The notes under the pieces are model-generated. The model saw only the letters and a program-made list of their open reading frames with translations. It was not told where the DNA came from and did not search any database. From Thereva unica (taxonomy: Eukaryota; Arthropoda; Insecta; Diptera; Therevidae), in assembly GCA_949987705.1 (NCBI GenBank), contig OX465284.1, forward strand, positions 111,087,163 through 111,151,162: 64,000 nt of DNA, read 5' to 3'. Positions within the stretch are counted from its first letter, which is position 1; each line of letters starts with the position of its first letter. Made by a program: the position numbers and the translations under genes. Of the stretch, positions 45,531 to 57,756 are shown piece by piece.

Positions 45531-47480
45531 GTCATTTTCCGGTCAGCTGTATTTTGAGCTGTGTTACATTTTAGCAGAAATAATTATGTATGTTAACAGC
45601 GCGCTAAAAATTTATGTATATGCGGTTGTTAAAATGCCGAGCTCAGTTAAAGTAACGTGGGCCTATATGAGTCCAATGTCAATGTAATCCATCGGATAGT
45701 GTGTGAGTTTTTTCGCTCGAAATTCCGCAGCTACTTCAAAGGTCGCGGGATGGGTTCTTTTCTACAGTCTTGGCCGCTAGTTTTTTTATCAGTTCAAACT
45801 TTCCTACAATTCTCTAAATATTCTGTGCCTCTCTCCTGATTATTTCGTTGCTAACGAGGAATTGGGAATCAATTCGATCAAGGAAGTTAAATGGCATTGT
45901 TGTTAGTTCTTGATTGGGGCCGATTACAAAACTCGTATGCTGAAGTCGATATCAACCTTTTCAATTTTTTATATTCACACACAATCTAGTGCATGATTCA
46001 TTCTAGTACAACAATCGAAATAATAAGCCGAGTTCTAGGTTAGGAAAATCTATTGTACTTGACTTCACCATGTAGGTGCGTTATTTTAATCTTTTATAAA
46101 AAGGACAAAGGAAATATTCTTACAGAGCAAAAGTAACTTGTTATTTCATTGCCTACAGTATAACACACTAAAAAAATTGATTACGTCTATTTTTGCAAAT
46201 ATTTCCATAAGTCACGGCTTCAACCTTCATACATAGAACGATTCATTTATTTTATTTGTCAACTGTCAATTTAAAAAAAAAAACACATGTTGAGAAAAGA
46301 AGGGAAATTTAAAATATCCCTTTGTGATGGTAACTATTCTCGAGGACAAAAGTTTGTATGGAATTTTTTCCCGAACAGAACAGAATAGATTAAAAAACCC
46401 AGCTGCTATTGTTTTATAGGGTTTCGAATTCTGTGCTTATGTATAATTCTTTCACTCATAATCCTCTAAATTTAAAGCAATATTTAACTTAATAATAAAA
46501 TATGCCTACAACTGTCATCTGTCTTTCAAAATTACTTTCTGGAAAAAAAATTTAATTACACTAATGGAGTTCCTAATTGAGATGATAGAGTGCGCCAAAA
46601 TAGCCCTACAGCAGAATCCTCCCGCTCACTTCAAGGCGCCCAACGTTCTCCCCCCCAAAAAAACTTAATTAGATTTTAATGAAAGAAACATCCATAAACC
46701 AAACATAAACAAAAGGATATTTTCTGTCACCCTGAAGGCGACCGAAAAAAGGAAAAAATAATAATAAAACTTCACAAACGAATTTGAGATAATCATAACG
46801 GTACAATGAACACTTGTTTTTCATTCGCCCCCCTGCACCGCCGCGCCCTCTGTTCTCAGCCCAGACAATCAAGATGACCCTAGCAATTAGGAGTGAATTT
46901 ATCCTTGGTAGAAAAAAAATCCAACATAATCGGGAATCATCCCTTGATGATATTAGTTGGTCCATGCCAAATTAGTCCTCGGCAAAGGATGTGGACCCCC
47001 CAGTGACCTTGTAGGTCATTGAATTTAAAGTTTTCATTGCGACCGCTCTCTTTCGTCTGAAATACGATTGAAAACAGGATTAACTTTTAATCTCGGTTTG
47101 TTATTATCAAGTAATCCTGTTCTGAATTGGAAAGGATAAGGGTTGACATGTTGAGGGTATGAACCTTGTGATGCGTGTGTATTTATAAGTCCAATTGTTT
47201 TTTGTTTTTCGGAGTAGGAGTTTGGAACAGTTAGCAGACTGTAGGGTGTATGGATAATGAGTGGTACTATATCCTTCAAGATAAGTAAGTGGGTGTTGTT
47301 GCTGGAAAATTAGTGTGGGTAAACTACAACACAGTAATCCCTTAATTAGTGAATGAACTGCCACTGTACCACAAGGAACGCAATATGTAAATGTTCCAGT
47401 AGAAGTTCAGAAACCATCACCTTTCAACCTTTCCATATAATCGTATAGAATTTTAATCTATGAACCCACATGCATCAGTC
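45531..47480. other. intergenic; one inverted repeat shared with 59.5 kb
   Basis: 46250-46335 (TTTATTTGTCAACTGTCAA ... GGGAAATTTAAAAT ... CCCTTTGTG) is the inverse of 59458-59530. The rest holds nothing recognised. Confidence 0.45.
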
Positions 47481-47481
47481 T

Positions 47482-47690
47482 GCATAGTTAGCCTAGGAGT
47501 TAAGGTGTTGGATTGCCATTCTAAAGATCCATGACCCAATTCCAATTCCAATAATCGACCATTCCAAACGCGAGTGTCGTCTTCCCAAGCGGTCCCCCAA
47601 CTAAGTACTAACTACATCCAATGCTGCTTGACCTATGCAATCGAACGAGAATCAGTCTACTGAGTATGCTAATGAGACCCTCTGTAGTCA
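47482..47690 (+). mobile_element. chimeric SINE: tRNA-like head plus antisense 5S rRNA segment
   Basis: 47489-47499 is an A box (TAGCCTAGGAG). A degraded B-box zone lies near 47529-47548. 47583-47675 is the reverse complement of eukaryotic 5S rRNA: TTCCCAAGCGGTCCCCCA, CTAAGTACTAAC, TGCTGCTTGACC and ATCGAACGAGAA in the right order. The 5S part is on the strand opposite to the tRNA-like head. Target duplications not found. Confidence 0.7.
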
Positions 47691-47959
47691 CCAAGATAAT
47701 TTCCCGTTTTCTTCAACCTCTACAATTTTTTAGAGCACTAATTGTGCCCTTTAGTCTAGAATAAGTGTGGGCGTACCATGCTTCGTTTATTCCGTGCGTC
47801 GTACTCGTTTCTGTAGCCGGGTGCATTTAGAAAAGTAAAATTTTTTCTCAGGCGTTCCGTGCCTGTTTCATGACAAGTACCGTCGGGTCTTATTTTAGGG
47901 TTATGGAGCCGGCAAGTTTTATTTTTATTCGGGCAGTCCGTTACTTTGTTGGTGAAGTA

Positions 47960-48480
47960 GTATGGTCAGTTAGAGTCAACGTTTAGTGGTAAGCTAAAGC
48001 TAAGCTCGATGGATAGAATAAATTTGAGGTTATGAGGAGTTAGGATCATGTTGAAGGGGATGGAGATGAGCCTTGCTTTTCAATTCATGGATGAAAATGC
48101 TCACTTCAAAAGATTGTTACATATTTGGCTCGTTCTACTGATGAACGATTTCCTTATAGCGTGTGGAAAAAGGTAAGCTTGGGGCCAGTGGAAAAAAGAC
48201 GGATGAACGCATGGAAGTCTTAAGTTGAAGACTTGAGTGGGGCTCATAAGCTAACAGATAAACGTTCTTCTTCTAAGCCAGATTAGTGCAGGACATTCAC
48301 ACAAGAATATGTGTGAACGTTTCATCGCTTTCCTAGCAGAGTCGTAATTCTGTCTCTTGAGACAGTTCTAGATTGTGCAGGTGATATCGCAGCGCTACAT
48401 GTATAGTCAGATAACTCACCAGCGCCCTTAGGTCCGCTATGTTTAAAGTTATAATGTCTTATAAGGTCTTTGGTCTATCT
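47960..48480 (-). mobile_element. old LINE copy related to 36.8-40 kb
   Basis: AAGCTnAGCTCGAnGnATAGA and GGAGATGnnGnTGANCCTTGC blocks follow the order of 36893-37000 in the intact LINE, with many changes. Only the 3' part remains. Confidence 0.5.
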
Positions 48481-48602
48481 AAGGCCTGGTACTGAGTAGG
48501 CAAAGTTCAGTCCCTTAACCCATTCCTCTATCAGGGACTTGAATGTGGACCATGAGATGCCACAGAAGGGTTCTGGGCCCTGGAGTAATGTATCAGACTA
48601 CT

Positions 48603-48817
48603 CAGTGCAGTGCCGGCTTTTTTGCGCCCGGTGCAGTATGCTATATAGCGCCTCTATCAGCTGTTCATTTTTTGATCGCGTGAAGGGCAATGTGGATTTC
48701 CATTAATATATGAAAATGAAGGCACGGGAACACTTTTTCACTTTTTCCTGAAATCGCGCCCGTCCAATTGCGCCCGGTGCAAATGCACCAATTGCACCGA
48801 TGAAAGCGCCGCCCCTG
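48603..48817. mobile_element. hAT-like non-autonomous element, most complete copy
   Basis: Left tip CAGTGCAGTGCCGGCTTTTT; right tip inverted CAGGGGCGGCGCTTTCATCG. The 8-bp flanks AGACTACT (48595-48602) and AGACCGCT (48818-48825) agree at six positions. The CAG tip and 8-bp duplication are the hAT pattern. 215 bp, non-coding. Confidence 0.68.
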
Positions 48818-48825
48818 AGACCGCT

Positions 48826-49170
48826 CTATCGACCGCGAGCCTGTCTGCAGCTTCATTGGGGCCCAGTAGAGTGAGACCCGATTTTTTCTGGCCAGGCTCT
48901 ATATGTATAGCGGTATAAGTGATATCAGGTTTAACGATCGTTTTGTACCTCTATTTGTGGTTTTAGACCCCATGTCTTACTCAAAAGCTTTTTTTTCAGG
49001 TTCATCTGGCCCTAGTTCAGTCTCTTGTCTAGCTTTACTCGCAGAAATTTTACCGAGTCTGAGTACCTACTCAACCGTCGTGCCCTGGATACATATAGGA
49101 CCTAATTCTACTTTGTAACGTTTGGAAAAAGTCACCAGAACATCCTTATTTGGATGTGGATTGTTAATTA
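48826..49170 (-). mobile_element. LINE RNase H-like remnant
   Basis: - strand broken frames give KNRVSLYWAPMKLQTGSRS, resembling the W-x-PGH...GNE.AD part of LINE RNase H. The hAT-like element at 48603-48817 abuts it. Weak. Confidence 0.3.
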
Positions 49171-49359
49171 TCATAAGGTTTATTAGCCTTTTATAAGAGG
49201 TTATCGATTAGCTTCAGATTGATTTTATGAATTTCTTAATCCCACCGGAACTTTACTCCAGTCCATGACGGTTTTTTACATTTCGAAAGGTAGTTGTCTC
49301 CATATACTACCTGGAGCAATAAAAACTTTACATTCAACATTTTTTTTTTATTTTTTAGT

Positions 49360-49790
49360 CCATTATGTGTTTTCCGCCATTTTGTAGTGACATCCATATT
49401 AGATTTAAAATGATGTCATACAGCTTACTGTACTATACTTGTCAAACACTTTCATTTGATAACCCTATTGAAGGCGTCTTAAAAAAATTAGTTAGCCACC
49501 ATTTTGTATTGGCCGCCATGTTGAATTTTAAATGACGCCACATAGCTACTTGTATTATGCTTGTCACACCCTTTTATTTGATACCCATATCTAGTGGGTT
49601 GTAAAGAAAAAGATAATCCGCCATTTTGTGTTGGCCGCCATGTTGAATTTTGAATGACGCCACTAATTGTATGCTACTTGTCATACCCTTTCATTTGATA
49701 TCCATGTCGGTGGGGTAGAGGAATACAATTGAAAAATTCGGCCGCCATCTTGGAACCGTCACCTTGATCTTTTTTACAAAAATTGACATT
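49360..49790 (-). repeat. tandem array of about 120-bp units, inverse of the 63.5-kb array
   Basis: Three to four units carry CCGCCATTTTGTnTTGGCCG, AATGACGCCAC, CTTGTCAnACCCTTTCATTT and GATAnCCAT in fixed order. The same blocks on the opposite strand make up 63450-63900. Confidence 0.75.
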
Positions 49791-51835
49791 CGAATCTAAC
49801 CACCAAAAACGGACTTTAGAGCAAAGTTGCGCAGAAAAATGTACTTTTTTGAGATTACGTCTGGATATTTCTACTCTGTAGTGCTAATTTCAATTGTCAA
49901 AAGTAACTGTCACTTGTCATGTCAAACTGCATTAATCGAACACACCGAAGTAGAATATTTTTCAGTTCGTAGTACTTAAAGACTGATTTCAATTTTAATC
50001 CCAGTACTCTATAGTTTGTCTATTATTCAAAGTGAAAGCGATTCACTAATTATTCAAGTACTACAAAAACAATTCACAAACTAAAACCCCCATGAATTTT
50101 TAACCTTGTTTTGGAGGCGGAGGGCATTATATTAAAGCTCAACTTGATCCCATATTTCTGCTGTTGCCAAGTTCCCAACTTAACTCCCATTCAACTGCTT
50201 GGGGCTGTCCTGACTGGCGAAATAAATATTTCAAATTTGATTCCCTCTTGTTGCCATTTATGTACTAAATAGCGCCATTTATGCCCAGCCCAAAAAGGAC
50301 TACAACAGTGGAATTAAATTTAGGTTAAACTAAATCTACGACTAAAGTCGTATCCGTGTGCACACGACTTTGTTTCGGGAAAGTTTTTGGAAGCGTCATA
50401 AAGTTGTCCTGTCGTGTGGATCTCCAATTCTACAAGGGTAGAAGAACACCAGGAAATTGGGGTAGATTTAATAATTCTGGGGAGATTCAATGCGTTCCAC
50501 AAGCTTATTTACATTTGGAAGATGCCAACCAGACTCGGTCCACATGATGACATAAATATAGATACACAATGGACGAAATAGAAAAAAAGGATCTATTTTA
50601 AGGATAACAACGAATTCTTTGATCTCTCCAATTCTGAAAACGAATTTATATGGCAACTTGTACATGTGTTCTCGTTCTAGTAGGTGCAGAAGGGTGAGTG
50701 GTGGGTGGTTTTATGTACAAGGAAAATCTCTTAAATGTCGAAAAATGTTCTCCCATTATTTTGCGTTGATATGGCGTGTATTGGGGTTATTATTCCGCTC
50801 TATATGGCGATATGTGAAAGTACATATATTGCGCAAAATATTTTCGTGGAATATCTCAAGAAGCTTCGTATTGGTTACTTCTGGGAGCTTTCCTCTTTGC
50901 CGGAGGATGTTTGTTGATCGCAAAGTAATGTTTTTCCTTTCTTCTCATTTAAACGACAAAGTTGGGGATTGTCTTACTTCTTTTTGGAAATTTTGCGAGA
51001 CTGAAATTAAGCCATTAAAAATATATTTTGTTTTATTAATTTAAAATTACAAAAGAATGGGGGATTTTTTAAGGCAGATTTTTGGATTAGGTTAAATTAG
51101 ATGAAATCCCTACAGACATAGAGGCGAAGATGACAGCTTAGCATAGTAGGTTATTAATTCTAGTGCAAAAATGTTCATGGCCTCAACGAAAACTTCAACG
51201 CGGTTCCAGATTCACGCCGTGAACACCCGCGAACAAGCGCGAACGCGAGTGTGGATGCTGTTCGCGCCTTGCTTCCCGTTCCGAGTGGATACGACGTGAA
51301 TTCTTCCCTTAAATTCACGGCTTGAGAGTGAATAGAAGTTCAGATCTTTAGGCACGAACTGACGATAAACTTTGGTCAGCTTTTATGGACTGCAGGCCCC
51401 ATATAGTTGGCGGCCGGTGAGTGTATGGTGATACTTGGCCTCAAGGCGAAAACTTTCAGGCCAAGGCCTGTCGGCGACCTGTGTGTAAATTAGGGCCTAA
51501 AGATATCCTACACCAAAATTTTTACGCGGTTGTGCAAACTCCAGAAAGTAACATACATAGTAGCTCCTCGATTGTTTAGCCTCTACCGGCCAGCTAAACG
51601 CGCTACTCGGTGAATGCTTCAGGGTACGAGCCAAGTAACACTGATCCGCGAAAGGCCCTTAGAATATAGAACTACAAGAAGACACACGCCGAATTTTAGC
51701 GTAATGAAATATTTGTTGAGTGAAAGCTCACGTTTTTGTAGTTGTGTGTCCACCACAAGCGGAAAAGGCGAGTGGAATAGAGGAGAGCAAGAAGTCAAAA
51801 TTATCAGCTATCTCAAATAAAATCTTGCTCCTCCC
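49791..51835. other. intergenic, nothing recognised
   Basis: The open frame at 50619-51044 has no splice support or family resemblance. GCGAACACG/CGTGAA inverted fragments occur at 51205-51320 without clear ends. Confidence 0.35.
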
Positions 51836-51839
51836 ACCC

Positions 51840-52210
51840 CCTTCCTCCCAAATGAACTTTAAAATCCGCTGGCAACATAGAATGTCAAACGAAGAACTAT
51901 GGCGCCGTGCCGACCAAGAAAGGATAGACGACCAAATAAGGCGAAGGAAATGGAATTGGGTTGGCCACACCTTGCGACGCGAAAACGAAAATCTAGCCAA
52001 ATAGGCCCTTGACTGGAATCCGCAAGGATCTCGTCGAGTCGGAAGACCTAGAACAACATGGAGGAGAACCCTACTAGCAGAAGCCGTAACAACTGGGAGA
52101 TCCTGGTCGGAGCTGAGAGCTGTCGCGCAAAACAGAATCCGCTGGAGGGTAACTGTTTCCGCCCTATGTCCCATGAGGGATTAAAGGAGCGTGAAGAAGA
52201 AGAAGATGGC
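51840..52210 (+). mobile_element. RTE-like LINE 3' end
   Basis: RWQHRMSNEELWRRADQERI, then WNWVGHTLRR, a stop, then LDWNPQGSRRVGRPRTTWRR and AQNRIRWR: the RTE RT C-terminus with one stop. It ends in a GAAGAAGAAGA tail instead of poly-A, typical of RTE. Flanking inverted segments near 51646 (GGCCCTTAGAATATAGA) and 52352 suggest it was captured inside a larger inverted-repeat unit. Confidence 0.75.
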
Positions 52211-52721
52211 ATTTCATCTTAATGTAAACAAAGCAGATATAATTTGACAGCCAACTAACCCAATTTGACAGTCGACTGATCTAGATTTCACTACGGTTAC
52301 GTATACGGATTATATTCGCGAGGGCCTTTCCTGCAAATCTATATTCTAAGGAAAGGCCCACCTTGCTGTGGTTATGACCGCAAATACGAATTTTTAGTGC
52401 GATTAGGTGGGAGGGGGGTCAAGCTGAATCTCACGACATCTCACCAAGGGGAAGAGAGGGACGCAAAAATCACCTCACGAATTTATGGACGACCCCTTAC
52501 ATGTTAATTTCTGACAATCAAGATCCTCAATACATAGCCCGCCCAAAGCCCTTACGCAACTCAATGCTACATGCGCTTGATCTTCCCCAAACAGTTTGAA
52601 GCCCAAATACACGACAGCATGGTCAACAGTACTACCTTGCATTTTAGGCCAGTGGAGGCCCATGACAAAATTATTGGCAGCATCCTTCTCTCGGGCGTTC
52701 CTATTGGACCAATAACACTCC

Positions 52722-52747
52722 ACCCCCCCCCCCCCCCCCCCCCACCC
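52722..52747. repeat. poly-C tract
   Basis: About 22 consecutive C, one A, then five more C. A read-length or assembly uncertainty is likely here. Confidence 0.8.
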
Positions 52748-52799
52748 CCAGAAGTCCATGTAGAGGGGGCAAGGCTCAAAAATCAACATCATCATTAAT

Positions 52800-53490
52800 T
52801 CACATTTTGTTTTTTTTTAATTTTTACCATAGATTCACCATTTGTGATCTTAAAAACTCCTCGATACCGATTTTCAACGGATTCAGAACAATTTTGCAAA
52901 ATTCCTCCGCTATATTTTAAAATGTTGACTATAAAATCGTCATTTGTAGGCCAAAAAACCCCCGATCCTGAATTCCAATGGAATCGGAACCCAATTGCAA
53001 AATTCGTCCGCCATCTTGGAAGCGCCATCTTGATTTTTTTTACAAAATTGTCAGATTGCATTGTGGTTAAATTGTATTATATTATGGTTAAATTGTGATT
53101 CTTCGTTTTCTTCTTTTGCCCTTCAGCCCAATTCGAGCATTGGCCTTCATCAGCTTCTTCCTCCAGACGTCAGTTTGCTCCGCAGCGTGCCTTTTGTGTT
53201 CAAGGACTTCCAACTAAATACTACAGCGACAAATATTACAAATTTCCTGGACGTCTGATTTGACAACTTTTATTGAAAGACCCTGTCCTTTCTCGCAGCT
53301 GTTCCAATCTACCTAAAATATTCATGTCACATTTCACTTTGTTCGTAGCCCTTGTTGTTCATTTTCATACATTTGGAAACTTCTCTCAATTTCACTTCGC
53401 AGCTGTGTGCACTACGATCCCGTGGCAATAACAATATTCAAATTTCAAAGCGATATGAAAATTGCAAAGAGGACATAAGAACAAGACTTA
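52800..53490. other. repeat-related and unassigned sequence left of the Harbinger element
   Basis: 53000-53050 carries CCGCCATCTTGGAAGCGCCA-type blocks, as in the right end of the 49.4-kb array. 53100-53490 shows nothing recognisable. Confidence 0.4.
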
Positions 53491-53664
53491 GGCACACTGT
53501 CCACGGCGTCGTCATTTGACGAATGCATGCAACCTATAAATGACGTAAGGCATTTTTTGCATATTAGTTATGTCCACGTATCGTCATACAATCGGCATTC
53601 AAGATACAAAACGTTTCATTTTTATTTCAAGTAGCAACGCGAAAGCACGTCTTGGGTTGGGAAG

Positions 53665-55712
53665 ATGTCAAGTGATGATGAAGATGTGATCATTGCATAC
53701 AACTTTATTAAAAGACGACGAAATAGACGTAGATTGTATTGGCTTCATCCATACATTGAAAGAAATAGAAATTGTAGACTGTTTGTTGCTGCCCGAGAGC
53801 TATCAGAAGATGATTCTGTATTTCAATCATTTTACCGAATGACTAAAAATACCTATCAAAATTTAGTCTCTGTTGTTGGACCATTAATACAAAAACGAAA
53901 TACTGCAATGCGAGACTGTGTCAGTCCAGAAGAAAGGATACTTATAACTTTGAGGTAAGCTATTATTTAAATACATAATCCTACCTAATAACTATAACCA
54001 GGACATCCTCTTGTATAAAATAAAAAGAAACTATTATAATAGAAAATGTATTATTAAATATTAAAAAAATATATTACATACAAAAGACATGCATTTTAAA
54101 GTACAGATTACAAGTTTTCAAAGTTTTCAAGTTGTGATAAATCTTCAGAAATATTTGTATTTGAAGAATAATTTATTGGAGACATTACAGGAAACGATGA
54201 ATTTGAATTAGATTCTACAGAAGATATTGGTGAATAGTTCTCCTTGTATTGTTGCGACTGCTGTATTGAAGAAAAATTGTCCCCATATTGTTGTGGTTGA
54301 TGTGATTGGCCTGACTGAATTTCTTCGAGTAATAATAATACCTTAATTCTAAACTTTCTCATTTGCTCCTCAGACAAATTTTCTACATCTGGCAACAAAC
54401 TTAGTAGAAACATTTTTCTAGAACTGTCTGTCTTTAATTCTTTTTTTTTGTTTGATACAACGGATCCAGAAGACGGTGTTTCAAATGTATTCGTACTTGT
54501 ACGCGTATATGGCACTTCGTCAATTGTAGAAGTAGATTCTATATTTTCAGTGTTTACCTCTGAAAGTGGACTAGGTATATTCCCCGGTTCACCAGTGTGT
54601 ACAATTGCTTTTACAAAAGGGAGAACAAATTGTAATTCTTCGTGCAGATAATATAATTTTTTTTGCTTTGTGGATGAACCACTAGGGGTTGGTTTTAGGC
54701 TCCGGACAAATCCATTCCTTATATTCCTCCACTTAGTTTGACAATCAGCAACTGCAAAGAAACATGCATTTTCTAATATTACGTACGTTTTTTTAGATAC
54801 CTATCAACTGGATGTAGTTTTCGAGCACTAGGATTTTACTTTGCTCGAGGAGAATGCACTATATCTCGAGTAGTAGCAGAAACAACAGAAGTTATATGGG
54901 TCTCACTAAGAGAAACTTACATGCCTGTACCAACTACAGGTGAATGGAAGGCTATTGCAACCAGATACTACGAGCTTTGGAACCTCCCAAATTGTTTAGG
55001 ATCAATTGACGGGAAACATATAAGGATTCAAAAGTATCCCAATACAGGATCTGCAAATTATAATTATAAGGGATACCATTCTATTATTTTGTTGGGATGC
55101 TGCGATGCAGACGGTTATTTTACGGCTATAGAATGTGGATTTGCTGGAAGAAATAGTGACGGTGGTGTCTTTCAGGCATCGGCTTTTGGAAAGTGGTTAG
55201 AAAGAGATGGTTTAAATATTCCTAATTCGGGATCACCTTTACCAAATGATGGAGATAGTGGAAATATATTTCCATATTACTTTGTCGGAGACAATGCGTT
55301 TCCTTTAAAGAAATATTTAATGAGACCTTATTCAGTGAGAAACTTAGACAACGTTAAAAGAATATATAATTACAGATTGAGCCGTGGACGAAAAACAATT
55401 GAATGTGTTTTCGGCATGATGTCACAAAAATTTCAAGTTCTTTTGAAACCTATTACATGTCGCAAATATGCCACGATAATTTCTATAGTAAAATGCATAT
55501 GTATTTTGCATAACTACATACGGAAACGTGAAGGAGTGCAGTACACAATCAGTACATTCGGGGATTCAACAACACAAACCCAAAAACCGATTTTGATACC
55601 CAATATGACTTTTGAAAACACACCAAATGGTTTACGTAACTATTTATCAAATTATTTTTTGAAACCTGACTGTGCACTGTCTTGGCAGTGGAATTACTGT
55701 GTAATTGAATAA
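53665..55712 (+). CDS. Harbinger transposase (HARBI1-like DDE nuclease)
   Basis: Exons 53665-53954 and 54797-55712 give 401 aa. The junction yields LRYLSTGCSFRALG, the motif preceding the nuclease domain in HARBI1-type proteins. The catalytic residues are visible: D168 in SIDGKHI, D262 in FVGDNAF and E299 in KTIECVFG. The helix YNYRLSRGRKTIECVFG and C-terminal CILHNYIR are family signatures. It cuts and joins transposon ends and in other Harbingers needs a partner DNA-binding protein, here the MADF protein encoded on the other strand. The intron of 842 bp contains the partner's second exon. Length is within the family's range. Confidence 0.93.
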
Positions 55713-55878
55713 ATAAATAAGTACATTATTATTACTCACCAGATGTGTTTGTTTTTTGTGCAACTTCACTCCAAACTCTGTCCGTAACATCTTTCCTTGA
55801 GTATTCCGGTAGTTTATTATTATAGAGGCAAGGATACTGCTCAATAATGCCAACAAAATGGACTGCTGAGGTGGGCAT
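54108..55878 (-). CDS. Harbinger accessory protein with MADF (Myb/SANT-like) domain
   Basis: Exons 55878-55740 and 54751-54108 give 260 aa. The splice joins AQKTNTS to VADCQTKWRNIRNGFVRSL, restoring a MADF domain (about residues 7-95: FVGIIEQYPCLYNN, DRVWSEVA, KWRNIRNGF). The C-terminal half is Ser/Gln/Asn-rich. In other Harbingers this protein imports the transposase and binds sub-terminal sequence (established for Myb-like partners). The 988-bp intron contains the main exon of the transposase on the other strand. Confidence 0.88.
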
Positions 55879-56089
55879 TTTGTAAAATAAACACGTCTTT
55901 GCGTCTCGCAATACGCTTGAGTAGTAACATGCTGCCGCACGAGCTTCATGACGAACGCATGTCGACAGGCAAACGCGACGTTGCCGCACCGTGGACACAG
56001 TTTCGTTTATTTCTACCCAAGATGCAAGCAATCGTCAAATGACGATAGCGTGCGTATGACGTGCGGTATACGTGGACAGTAGGCCTTAG

Positions 56090-56660
56090 TTATACTTGCA
56101 AGAACAAGAACAAGTGGATGGCGGAAGATGCTGTTGCCAACGATGAAATTCTTTTACGCTACGAATGAAAGGAGGCGTAAATAGTTTTCGTTAATTTTTC
56201 CGTGTCCGAATTTGCCCATCGTTCCTTCTCAGCCGATTCGATCTGCTCCTGAATGTGTATTAAAGACCCTCGCGAGTATGTTTAATTCGGTTCAAGGTAT
56301 CGTAACCACCGTCTGTTGATCGTAAAATTCGTCCTTGTTCGCGTTCGGGCTTATCTCGGTTGGCGCATAAACGGATACAATATGGGTCTTGATCGTTTCA
56401 TCGATGGTTATAACCGCAGAAAACTCAGATATATAATAGGTTGGATTGCGATATTACGGCTGGCAGCCTGTCGATCGATCATAAACCCGACGCCTGCCTC
56501 TCGTTCATCACCACCAGAGTAGTAGTAAAGCATCATCGTTTCGTTTATTGTTGGCGGGACGATCGTCAATGTCCGGAATCCGGTAAGTCGTAGTTCCGAT
56601 AGCGCAGCAACTAATATTTTGCATTTCGATAATACCATTGCTATGATTTCCTTTGGACCG
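56090..56660 (-). mobile_element. LINE endonuclease domain remnant (RTE-like)
   Basis: - strand: AALSELRLTGFRTLTIV, LYYYSGGDEREAGVGFMID, then HIVSVYAPTEISPNANKDEF and GEGTMGKFGHGKIN-like wording, with stops. The Harbinger element is inserted immediately downstream. Confidence 0.65.
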
Positions 56661-57756
56661 ACGCGATGCGATTAGGGCATTGATACTCGTCGTAATTAAC
56701 CTTGAGTGCAGAAACTGCAAGGACTAAAAAGAAGGTAATCAGTGAGGCCCACGTAAACTGTTTTTAATGCCTAATCTCTTCAATCCTTAAGTACTAATAA
56801 ATATTAAATAAAGCAAATTTTCTCACTAGCATAGAATTAAGAATTCCAACAGAGCGCTGCCATGAAAACGTATTCACTTGACATCCTTTGACTTGAACGA
56901 CATACAAAAATGTTGAAGCCGAGATTATTCAAAAATTCCTCGAGCTCAAGCAGAAACAAAGGATGCCAGGACCTCCGCGTTCATTCAGAGCACATTCCTT
57001 TCAAGATCTAAGCCAACAGCAGTCGTTCCTTCCCTTATCCCCCCGCAGGGACGAAAAGCATCCCCTTTTGCCTTTTTTGAAATGACACAGCTCCTTTGAG
57101 GACATAATTCGCCTCGACAAGAACATGGCGAGCTCTCGCAGGACGAAACCCATTTCTCTTATGGTTATTTTATTAATTTTGATAATATTTTACTGCGGTA
57201 TGCGCCTTCAGTATCGTATGTACATATGTGTATATGGCGTCGTTGTAGCAGTACGTGGCGTGTGCTGAAGCAACATATGCGACCACGACGACGACTAACC
57301 CCACATCGACTGTCCAGGACACGCACGGCTTGCAGAATAACCAATTTTTATTGTCTGTCCTTTTTGGTTTTATTGGGTTGAAACTTATTGGAGCTCCGTT
57401 GGCGGACATTTTTGTTAATTCGGCGGTGAAAAAATATGACAGTATTTATTGGTGCGGTAGTTCTGGGCTTAATTGGTTACGGTATGAAGACGCGAGCACG
57501 TGCCCAATTCGTCCTTGACATTCTGTGTGTGAACGCATCATAAACATTATTATTTGGCCACGAAGAATGGAGGATTATCGATTTCCAGGATTAATTTATT
57601 TTCATAATGAAATCAGTTATTTCGGGCGTGATTGAATCTTGGCTATAATGTGTGGATTTAATTAATGAACTGTGGATGGCACTTCAGGTATGAATGAATA
57701 CTGTTTTAATTGTTTTATATTATCATGCATAGCTTGGATGCTTCTTTGCTTATGTA
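56661..57756. other. intergenic, one unassigned open frame
   Basis: 57255-57518 (+) encodes 87 residues with a hydrophobic stretch (FLLSVLFGFIGLKLIGAPLA). No partner exon or family was found. Otherwise nothing recognised. Confidence 0.3.

Larger units (their letters stand above)
53491..56085. mobile_element. complete PIF/Harbinger transposon, 2595 bp
   Basis: Tips GGCACACTGTCCACG (left) and GGCCTACTGTCCACG (right, inverted) differ at two positions. TTA lies outside both (53488-53490 and 56086-56088). Sub-terminal CGTCATTTGACGA occurs near both ends, a probable transposase binding site. It holds two full-length spliced genes on opposite strands. Nothing inside is broken. Confidence 0.93.

Noticed and set aside
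47581..47675. 5S rRNA gene
   Set aside because: Diverged at many positions, truncated, and attached to a tRNA-like head in the opposite orientation; more likely part of a SINE.
57255..57518. 87-aa protein with a membrane-like stretch
   Set aside because: No recognisable family, no neighbouring exon, and a chance frame of this size is common in this AT-rich window.
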